From the NCBI GenBank assembly GCA_022702705.1, contig CM040421.1:77556121-77620120 (forward strand): a stretch of DNA of 64,000 nt. Direction: 5' to 3'. A program made the translations under genes and the position numbers. Of the stretch, positions 56,658-64,000 are shown one piece after another (the first letter of the stretch is position 1; every line of letters begins with the position of its first letter). The stretch comes from Papilionanthe hookeriana x Papilionanthe teres (taxonomy: Eukaryota > Streptophyta > Magnoliopsida > Asparagales > Orchidaceae). A model generated the notes under the pieces. It saw nothing but the letters and a program-made list of their open reading frames with translations. It made no database searches and had not been told where the DNA came from.

Positions 56658-56742
56658 CCTCACTTGAAAAAGAAAAAAAAAGAAGGATTGAAAATCAATC
56701 CAAAAAGAAAAGAAAAGAAAAGAAAAAAATTATAAGTGAGGA
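56658..56742 (+). other. Conserved stem-loop in the 3' UTR of element 2
   Basis: Arms TCCTCACTT (56658-56666) and AAGTGAGGA (56734-56742) pair over nine bases around a loop of almost pure purines, except for a short ATCAATCC segment. The partner in element 1 is 6152-6181. Confidence 0.5.
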
Positions 56743-57130
56743 GAAGCTTGAAGAGATGCCTTATCAAAAATTGGCTTCAATGGATTCAACCTAAAGGGTA
56801 AAACTTAATTATATTTCTAAACTTATATTTATGGATTAGTATTTTACTAAATAGTGTTTTCTTGAACTTCCTATCATCTAAATATCTTAAGTAATTTACA
56901 CTTTTTAAATATAGTCATTCCTGAAATAAATAGAAAGCTAGAAATCTTAGACCTGATAACTAGATAATCTTATGTCTATAAAGTTAATTTAATTACATAG
57001 AAATACTTCTATTCAACTTTACTATAATGTTATTTAAATTTAATTCATAGTATATCTGAATTGAAAAATTCTATTACAAAAATCATTATTTTTATTTAGT
57101 ATTAAAATTACTTGAGGACAAGTAATAATT

Positions 57131-57145
57131 AAGTTTGGGGGATTT
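57131..57145 (+). other. Polypurine tract of element 2
   Basis: AAGTTTGGGGGATTT ending directly at the TGATCA of the 3' LTR. Confidence 0.88.
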
Positions 57146-57322
57146 TGATCACAGAAAAATACATTAAGAAATTCATATCTATTTTTGATGAAATTGCACT
57201 TTAAAGAAAGGTATTTTCTTTATTTTACTGCAGGAACGAAGATTTATAAGTGATAGAAGCAAAAGGCATGAAATGGAGCGAATTTGGATTAAAAAGGAAG
57301 AAATTCATGCAAAATGAACTAA

Positions 57323-57474
57323 GTCGCCGACGGCGAGATCCAGGCCGCCGACAGCGAGATCATGAGGAGAATTTCTGAAGGAATTATAACTACCTCGCCG
57401 ACAGCGAGATCGCGCGGCTTGAAGACCTTCTAGAAGCCCCGCTGACGGCGAGGTCGTTTCCCGCCGACGTCGAG
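57323..57474. promoter_or_regulatory. U3 palindrome module, element 2 3' LTR
   Basis: Five units of the CTCGCCGACGGCGAG type at the positions given for the LTR. Here the first two units form a 6-bp-spaced pair, while the third is single; the 5' LTR has the opposite arrangement. Confidence 0.75.
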
Positions 57475-57553
57475 ACCGTTCAAAATGCAAATACATTGAA
57501 CCTGGACGCTTTTTGAAGAGGTGTTTAAAGCATCCCTTGTACTTTTTCCTACC

Positions 57554-57563
57554 TCTATAAATA
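57554..57563 (+). promoter_or_regulatory. Intact LTR TATA box, element 2 3' LTR
   Basis: CTATAAATAG within CCTCTATAAATAGACGCC. The 5' LTR has lost it, so transcription from this element today could start only in the 3' LTR and run into flanking DNA. Confidence 0.7.
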
Positions 57564-58659
57564 GACGCCAAATTCTAGTGTCTGTGTGTGTCTCTGGAGT
57601 CTTAAGTGTGTCTATTTAGAGAGTCTTAGTGTATCTTTAGTGAGTTAGAAGTGTGTTGTACTAGAAGAAAAAGTCAAAGAAACTTCAAGGAGTCTGCTTG
57701 GGGAATAAATTAAGATAAGTATCTTTGTTTATTGTTGTTAACTTTAAATGAAATCCATGCTTTGTTTTATTCCCATGCATTCTGAGTAGTTTTCTTAGTC
57801 TTTCTCCTTATTTAAAGAATTTTGTGAATTGATGAAATTAAATAGAAGTGCCTAATATATTAAAATAAGTTGTGATAATTTTTACTTAAAACTTAATTTA
57901 CTTTCAATCTGGCCAATTGATTTGTTAAAATATGTTGAATTATCAACTATAGTAAAAATTACATCCAATATTCAGGGAAGTCAAAAGCCTTGGAAGGAGG
58001 GTGCAAATAAATAGGGAAATATTATTTATCGGACGTATAATTAGACATTTTAGTGTGACAGACTAAAATATTCAATTTGGTCCTATTGTTTGAGAGCTGA
58101 AGTGTATATGTTAGCCCTTAAGTGAGGGGAACGTGGGAGCTCAGAAGTGGCAGCTAGTATCCTCCCAGCCTAGCCATTGCATTCAGCAATCAAACATAAG
58201 ATTAGTCAATGTTCTTTGCACCCGGACCAAAGGGTAAAGAATAGGAATGCTCCTATTTGTCACAATACAATTCAAAAATTCTATTTAGATTCATCATTCA
58301 CTTAATTTTCTAAAAACAAGAAGAAGGATACTTTTTCTGAATTATTTAAATCAACTTTATTTCAAGCATTAGTTTACTTTAGTTACCGTAGTTACTTAAA
58401 ATTTCGATTACTATATTAGTAAGTAATTCCTTTAAATTTTAGCCGATACACATCTCGTTAAAAATCTTCCCGTGGGATCGATAACCAGTGACTCCACTAG
58501 AGCCCCGTATTACTTGATACGATACGAATACTTGCGTAGAATCCACATTAAACATTCCATCATAAAATCAAATATATATATATATATATATTAAAGCGGG
58601 ATCAAATTTTTGGTGCCGTTGCTATTAACATAATTTGCAAACATATAAAAAGTGGGACA

Positions 58660-58664
58660 TTAAC
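58660..58664. repeat. Target-site duplication of Athila element 2, right copy
   Basis: TTAAC, identical to 45119-45123. Confidence 0.9.
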
Positions 58665-59214
58665 CCATGGTTAGCCCTAATTTAAGTTAGGTTTTTTCAT
58701 GTGTTAATTATGTCTTATGATGGGTTTAATTTAGTTTTAACTTTAATTAATTATGGGAAGGCCATGTGTCATTTCCATTTTAATTAATTATGTTATTAAA
58801 AATTGTTGGAAATTATTTCATTAATCAATTTATTAATTGAAAATAATTTCAAATTAATTAATTGATTAATTTTATCATTTTTATTTAATTTTTTCATTTT
58901 ATGATTTTAATTTAATTTTCATTTTAATTAATTATGTCATTTAATTAAAATACTGAAAATTAAATCATTAATTAATTTAATTAATCAAAATAATTTTGAA
59001 ATTAATTATTTGATTAATTTTGTTATTTTTATTTCATTTTTTACCTATTTTGATTAAAATAGATAAGTGTTGACCAATTTTGATTTAGGTTGACCCAAGT
59101 CAGCCTAAATTAATCAATTTAATTTCAAGATGTCCAATGTGACCTTTTTCAACTTTGTCATGGTTGCTTTGATCATAATATTTGTGATTTTATCATTGTG
59201 GGGTTTTAAACAAG
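58665..59214 (+). repeat. Long-LTR-like repeat resumes: TTAATTAATTT-rich stretch
   Basis: Continuation of 45118. Two diverged blocks of about 130 bp (58790-58930 and 58930-59060) repeat AAATAATTTC..AATTAATTAATTGATTAATTTT. Noncoding. Confidence 0.6.
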
Positions 59215-59795
59215 TCATTGGGTCAGAGGGTTGACCTATGGGATCAACAAGTTTGATCATTGGGTCTAGTTTGGTCATTTTGACTAAAGTTGACCTTTTA
59301 GGTCAAAAGGGTGACCTATGGGGTCAACAGGGTTGGTCATTGGGTCTGGTTTGACCATTTTGACAAATGTTGACTTTTTAGGTCAAAAGGGTGACCTATG
59401 GGGTCAACAAGGTTGGTCATTGGGTCTGGTTTGACCATTTTGACCAATGTTGACTTTTTAGGTCAAAAGGGTGACCTATGGGGTCAACAGGGTTGGTCGT
59501 TGGGTCTGGTTCTGACCATTTTGACCACAGTTGACTTTTAAGGTCAAAAGGGTGACCTATGGGTTCAACAGGATTGGTCATTGGGTCTGGTTCGACCATT
59601 TTGACCAAAGTTGACTTTTTAGGTGAAAAGGGTGACCTATGGGGTCAACAGGGTTGGTCATTGGGTCTGGTTGGACCATTTTGACCAAAGTTGACTTTTT
59701 AGGTCAAAAGCGTGACCTATGGGGTCAACAGGGTTGATCATTGGGTCTGGTTTGACCATTTTGACTAAAGTTAACTTTTTAGGTCAAAAGGTATT
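59215..59795. repeat. 80-bp tandem array rich in TTGAC/GTCAA
   Basis: GGTCAAAAGG-type starts at 59301, 59381, 59461, 59542, 59622, 59702 and 59782: 80-bp steps, about seven units. Each unit holds about five TTGAC or GTCAA cores. A 63-codon ORF on the minus strand is a by-product of the repeat. Confidence 0.95.
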
Positions 59796-60014
59796 GACTC
59801 ATTATAAAAATGAGGTCAACAAAAGGGCCCCCAATATGTATAGAATACTATATAAGTATTCTGCACATATTGGTGTTGACCGAAGTGATCTAAGGGATGT
59901 TCCATAACAATCAGGAAAAGAGTGGGTATCATACTGCTCCTAGAGGATGTCGTATGTCTTTGTTTGTCTGGTTTGAGAAGGATTATTCTTCTCGTGTCTG
60001 AAAAGGAATTTACC
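59796..60014. other. Spacer between the two arrays
   Basis: Contains CTATATAAGTATTCTGC near 59850, which could be a TATA box on the plus strand, followed by unique sequence leading into the 111-bp array. No gene. Confidence 0.35.
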
Positions 60015-62018
60015 GGGAGAGAAAAAGGATGTCATATTCCATTTCTCAAAATGTCAATGTTGCTATTTTGTTGAAGGAATGCCATGATTTCCGTGTTAGG
60101 ATAGGACTTATATCCCATAACTGGAGAGAGAAAATAGACGTCATTTTCTATTTTTCTCAAAATGTCAATGTCAAGAATTGGTTAGAGGAAAGCCATGATT
60201 TCTGTGTCAGGAAAGGACATACATCCAATAATCGGAGAGAGAAAATAGATGTCATTATCTATTTTCCTCAAAATGTCAATGTCAAGATTTATTTAGAGGA
60301 AAGCCACGATTTCTGTGTCAGGAAAGGACTTACATCCAATAACCGGAGAGAGAAAATAGATGTCATTTTCTATTTTCCTCAAAATGTCAATGTCAAGATT
60401 TGGTTAGAGGAAAGCCATGATTTCCGTGTCACGAAAGGACTTACATCCAATAACCGGAGAGAGAAAATAGATATCATTTTCTATTTTCCTCAAAATGTCA
60501 ATGTCAAGATTTGGTTGGAGGAAAGCCATGATTTCCGTGTCAGGAAAGAACTTACATCCAATAACCGGAGAGAGAAGATAGATGTCATTTTCTATTTTCC
60601 TCAAAATATCAATGTCAAGATTTGGTTAGAGGAAAGCCATGATTTCCGTGTCAGGAAAGGACTTACATCCAATAACCGGACAGAGAAAATAGATGTCATT
60701 TTCTATTTTTCTCAAAATGTCAATGTCAAGATTTGGTTAGAGGAAAGTCATGATTTCCGTGTCAGGAAAGGACTTACATCCAATAACCGGAGAGAGAAAA
60801 TAGATGTCATTTTCTATTTTCCTCAAAATGAGAATGTCAAGATTTGGTTAGAGGAAAGCCATGATTTCCGTGTTAGGAAAGGACTTACTTCCAATAACCG
60901 GAGAGAGAAAATAGATGTCATTTTCTATTTTCCTTAAAATGTCAATGTCAAGATTTGGTTAGAGGAAAGTCATGATTTCCGTGTCAGGAAAGGACTTACA
61001 TTCAATAACCGGAGTGAGAAAATAGATGTCAATTTCTATTTTCCTCAAAATGTCAATGTCAAGATTTGGTTAGAGAAAAGTCATGATTTTCGTGTCAAGA
61101 AAGGACTTACATCCAATAACTGGAGAGAGAAAATAGATATCATTTTCTATTTTCCTCAAAATGTCAAAGTCAAGATTTGGTTAGAGGAAAGCCATGATTT
61201 CTGTGTCAGGAAAGGACTTACATCCAATGACTGGAGAGAGAAAAAAGATATCATTTTCTATTTTCCTCAAATTGTCAATGTCAAGACATGGTTAGAGGAA
61301 AGCCATGATTTTCGTGTCAGGAAAGGACTTACATCCAATAACCGGAGAGAGAAAATAGATGTCATTTTCTATTTTCCTCAAAATGTCAATGTCAAGATTT
61401 GGTTAGAGGAAAGCCATGATTTCCGTGTCAAGAAAAGGACTTACATCCAATAACCGAGAGAGAAAATAGATGTCATTTTCTATTTTCCTCAAAATGTCAA
61501 TGTCAAGATTTGGTTAGAGGAAAGTCATGATTTCAGTGTCAGGAGAGGACTTACATCCAATAACCGAAGAGAGAAAATAGATATCATTTTTTATTTTCCT
61601 CAAAATGTCATTGTCAAGATTTGGTTAGAGGAAAGCCATGATTTCCGTGTCAGGAAAGGACTTACATCAAATAACCAGAGAGAGAAAATAGATGCCATTT
61701 TCTATTTTTCTCAAATGTCAATGTCAAGATTTGGTTAGAGGAGAGCCATGATTTCCGTGTCACGAAAGGACTTACATCCAATAACCGGAGAGAGAAAATA
61801 GATGTCATTTTCTATTTTCCTCAAAATGTCAATTTCAAGATTTGGTTAGAGGAAAACCATGATTTCCGTGTCAGGAAAGGACTTACATCCAATAACCGGA
61901 GAGAGAATATAGATGTCATTTTCTATTTTCCTCAAAATGTCAATGTCAAGATTTGGTTAGAGGAAAGCGATGATTTCCATGTCAGGAAAGGACTTACATC
62001 CAATAACCGTAGAGAGTG
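60015..62018 (+). repeat. 111-bp tandem array (about 18 units) with a repeating 37-residue open frame
   Basis: Units are GAGAGAAAATAGATGTCATT, then TTCTATTTTCCTCAAAATG, TCAATGTCAAGATTTGG, TTAGAGGAAAGCCATGATTT, CCGTGTCAGGAAAGGACTT and ACATCCAATAACCG. The step is exactly 111 bp for most units, a multiple of three. A frame therefore stays open for eight units (60029-60937, 302 codons). Each unit reads REKIDVIFYFPQNVNV then KIWLEESHDFRVRKGLTSNN. After a stop at 60935 later units keep the same frame until single-base shifts near 61434, 61455 and 61713. No similarity to a known domain; a minisatellite inside a long LTR is likelier than a protein. Confidence 0.9.
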
Positions 62019-62029
62019 GCGAATTCACT
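62017..62029 (+). other. Possible Tat-type primer binding site
   Basis: TGGCGAATTCACT directly at the end of the 111-bp array resembles TGGCGACTCCACT, the start of the PBS I associate with Tat/Ogre elements (11 of 13 matches). If right, the LTR would end near 62016 and the internal region would begin here. Weak on its own. Confidence 0.25.
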
Positions 62030-62475
62030 AATATTTTTTGTGGGAATATCCGTCGGGGTTTCAATCTATATAGTCGAATGATAATTCTCATGTTTAGTTA
62101 TCACAAGTTATTTATTTCATCATTAAAATTTATTTTATTATTTTTAGGACCTTTCGACATATCATAGCATAATGGGAACATTTTTCCAACATTTTATTTT
62201 ATTTCCGTAGAAAGGTCACTCAGCATAGCAAGCAAAAGCTAACGGTACATATATGTGTACATATCGTATAGCGTGCTGCAACAAACTACTGATATTTTAC
62301 ATACCAATAGTTACCGATGTATCACACATCGACAACTACAGATATATCACATGTCAAAAGTTCTTATATATATCATAACATAGCCTTGGATGTTAACAGA
62401 CTGTCTATAAACGTCCTACACTCCAAAACATTATCTCGTCGATAATGTTTCGTGTGTTCGGACATTTTTATGGGA
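62030..62475. other. Noncoding stretch downstream of the AlkB-type gene
   Basis: AT-rich with short repeats of ACAGATATATCACATGTC (62280-62360). In minus-strand sense it is the 3' flank of the next gene. No other feature seen. Confidence 0.3.
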
Positions 62476-63815
62476 TTACGGTAACTCTAAAGGCTTCAAT
62501 CCTTCAAGTTCCGGATAGCTTGGTATCCAACCGGTCTTTTGTCGTGCTTCATCCGTCGCAAAGTGATCGATATGCGTGGCCTATCGACGCTGGGTATGCA
62601 GTGTTTTACAAAGTCTGCTCCATTTCCTTGAAATAAAAGGACTGATCCTCGAGTCAGAAGGATACGACATGCTCCTTTAAATTCTCCAGGTCCGACAATC
62701 TATATCTCCCTCCCAAATATAATAGAGCAGCGGTTCATTAAAGACACCGTGCAAAAGGGTCTTTATAAGTCATGGCTATCAATATGAGGAGGGATACAAT
62801 CTCCTTCATCATACATGTTGATGATGCAGCTATCGGGAACACAATCTGCAGGTATGATCCCTCAAGTGACATGTCGTCTGATAATTTGAATTATCACAGT
62901 GGGTAAAGGATCTACTTGTTCATGTCGCAAAATTCGGGGGAGATTTCCTTCTTTGTCTCTTGCATAATTGTAGCAACACCCATATTGGATGGTTTGTCCG
63001 CCCTCGCCACGAATTCATTTATCGGGTTCGAATAGTTTTCCTTCGAAGGTATCCAAACTCTACCCTAATTTCGTGCTTTTGTAATATAATCAATGATAGC
63101 GTACTTGTTCATCCTCATCAAATATTCTCGTAAACAGTTTAAGACCATCCAGAATATTTATTATCCTTTTGTTCACATGCTTATATTGTTCAAAGGTTCT
63201 TCATTCGATAGCGCGAATTCGTCGCACCTCTTCCCTTGAGCGATTCTTTCTGTCAACTTTCTTATCTGACACCTTCAAACTCTGAGCAGGTGTGACTGAT
63301 GGTGAAGTGATAATCGCTTTCCCATCTTGGTTTTTCTTTGTAAGATTTAGATTTGTCTTTTCTAATGCAGAATTTATTTCTTCAAATGGATTATTAATAG
63401 TTTATGATTTCGATTGACTATTATCCTCCATATTTTGTTTTTCTTGTAATTGTTTTCGACGCTTCAGTCGTTTATTATGATTTCGTCTCTGTGATCTAGT
63501 AAGTGTTGTTGCCATATTTTTTGTACTCGATGTAGATACTCCTTGTACTGAAGTAGTCATGAATTCTTGCTCATGTGAGCTATAACTGATTGTGAAGTCA
63601 TACTCTTCGGGTTGTCGGAGTTTGAATTCTATCAAAGGTGTTTGCAGATTAACTTCATTATGATTCACCAGATAAAGTAATGATCCGTGATATATGGATT
63701 CAACCTGCAACAGGTCAAAGTTGAAATGAATTCTAGTTCCCTCGTCTATGTGTTGACGGTCCAAGGTGAAGGTCATATTATTTTGAAACGAGAAAAATAG
63801 TCTGTCTTCAGACAT
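62476..63815 (-). pseudogene. Intronless ALKBH9/10-like AlkB dioxygenase fused to an unknown basic N-terminal region, broken
   Basis: From the ATG at 63815 the first 137 codons are open (MSEDRLFFSFQNN.. to a stop at 63402). This part has no domain I recognise and a strongly basic stretch (RSQRRNHNKRLKRRKQLQEK). The same frame continues through seven more stops without a shift for about 290 codons: NKRIINILDGLKLFTRIFDE, QTIQYGCCYNYARDKEGN, CIINMYDEGDCIPPHIDSHD, RPFCTVSL, IVGPGEF, VLLFQGNGADFVKHCIPSV and RISITLRRMKHDKRP. This is the catalytic core of plant ALKBH9/10 proteins, Fe(II)/2-oxoglutarate enzymes that remove N6-methyladenine from RNA. Iron ligands H (62786-62784), D (62780-62778) and H (62603-62601) and the RxxxxxR motif are present. 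One shift near 62520 leads to PELEGLKPLELP and the stop at 62476. Host ALKBH genes have introns; here none is seen. Confidence 0.82.
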
Positions 63816-64000
63816 TTTTCCTGAAAATAATAACACAAAATGACTTTTTAGCCTTTTAAACATTTGTTTAGCAAATGAAACAAATGTCATAAAAAAATTA
63901 AAAATGATTTTGGAAAGAAGAATTTATTGTCCCAGTTTATAAATAAGTCGTTATTCATTTTTATTTTTATGTCGCATAGTATTTCTTTAGAAAACGTCCA
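63816..64000 (-). promoter_or_regulatory. Upstream region of the AlkB-type gene, with a possible splice acceptor
   Basis: Directly before the ATG the minus strand reads TTATTATTTTCAGGAAAAATG, a good 3' splice site. An intron or spliced leader ending there is possible. An ATG further upstream at 63890 is in frame, but lies before that site, so 63815 is preferred as start. The window ends before any donor site can be placed. Confidence 0.35.

Larger units (their letters stand above)
55756..57130 (+). other. 3' untranslated region of element 2
   Basis: Noncoding, AT-rich, counterpart of 5764-7079. Holds the second PPT-like tract (56253-56266), the stem-loop (56658-56742) with a purine loop including (AAAAG)n, and TTACTTGAGGACAAGTAA (57108-57125). 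Confidence 0.7.
45124..58659 (+). mobile_element. Athila-type Ty3/gypsy retrotransposon, element 2 (complete but inactive)
   Basis: 13.5 kb with a perfect 5-bp duplication, two closely matching LTRs of about 1.5 kb, a perfect tRNA-Asp PBS and a canonical PPT. Internal order: uORF, gag, protease, RT, RNase H, integrase, two tandem 3' ORFs, hairpin, spare PPT, PPT. Compared with element 1 the LTRs are more alike and the key catalytic residues of protease, RT and integrase are retained. The coding regions nevertheless have many single-base shifts and stops. It inserted into the plus-strand long-LTR-like repeat. Confidence 0.95.
57146..58659 (+). mobile_element. 3' LTR of Athila element 2
   Basis: 1514 bp from TGATCAC to GGGACA, matching the 5' LTR throughout. 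It retains the TATA box CTATAAATAG (57554-57563). The palindromes lie at 57323-57337, 57344-57358, 57394-57408, 57438-57452 and 57460-57474. Differences from the 5' LTR cluster in this module, where units have been gained or lost. The embedded older LTR end with PBS-like TTTTTGGTGCCGTTGC is at about 58606-58622. Confidence 0.93.

Noticed and set aside
60029..60937. 302-codon ORF as a real repeat protein
   Set aside because: It exists because the minisatellite unit is 111 bp. There is no conserved start region, the frame ends at a one-base change and shifts later, and the array lies in an LTR-like context.
60015..62018. CRISPR-like array
   Set aside because: Units are contiguous, with no unique spacers, and the genome is clearly a plant nuclear genome.

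Overview
The window looks like repeat-dominated nuclear DNA of a flowering plant. The evidence is two nearly complete Athila-type Ty3/gypsy retrotransposons with a tRNA-Asp-type primer site, a plant RTE-type LINE, a chromovirus integrase remnant, and several kilobases of AT-rich tandem arrays that look like the very long terminal repeats of Tat/Ogre-type elements. The species cannot be named from this. No intact host protein-coding gene, rRNA or tRNA gene was found.

Layout. 1-473 is the end of an Athila LTR cut by the window edge. 474-3610 is a minus-strand copy of a long-LTR-like repeat (75-bp, then roughly 95-bp arrays, then a unique head). 3611-3881 and 17073-17480 are two halves of an older plus-strand Athila fragment, split by a complete minus-strand Athila (element 1, 3882-17072). 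17481-29230 is a mosaic of further long-LTR-like sequence: an AT microsatellite, a TTTAA array, CpG-rich islands and C-poor/G-rich stretches. 30070-31012 is a decayed chromovirus integrase. 32303-35467 is an RTE LINE in minus orientation with a perfect 19-bp target duplication. 37744-39609 is the 3' end (PPT plus LTR) of another minus-strand Athila. 39610-45118 continues after 58664 to about 62018 and is a plus-strand copy of the long-LTR-like repeat. It is split by Athila element 2 (45124-58659), which has a TTAAC target duplication. The last 1.5 kb carries, on the minus strand, an intronless, stop-ridden gene whose C-terminal half is an AlkB-type 2-oxoglutarate/Fe(II) oxygenase domain of the plant ALKBH9/10 kind.

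How the parts work together. Each Athila element has LTR, tRNA-Asp PBS, a short conserved uORF, gag, pol (protease, RT, RNase H, integrase), then two tandem copies of the plant-specific 3' ORF in the env position, a hairpin, a spare polypurine tract, the real PPT and the 3' LTR. Both are now full of stops and frameshifts. The most unusual feature is a module of GC-rich palindromes set in pairs 6-8 bp apart. It sits in the U3 promoter region and again upstream of each 3' ORF. Its architecture is shared by the two elements, but its sequence differs (GGCGCCTAGGCGCC in element 1, CTCGCCGACGGCGAG in element 2). The second most unusual feature is the captured AlkB-type RNA/DNA demethylase domain beside a possible Tat-type LTR end.
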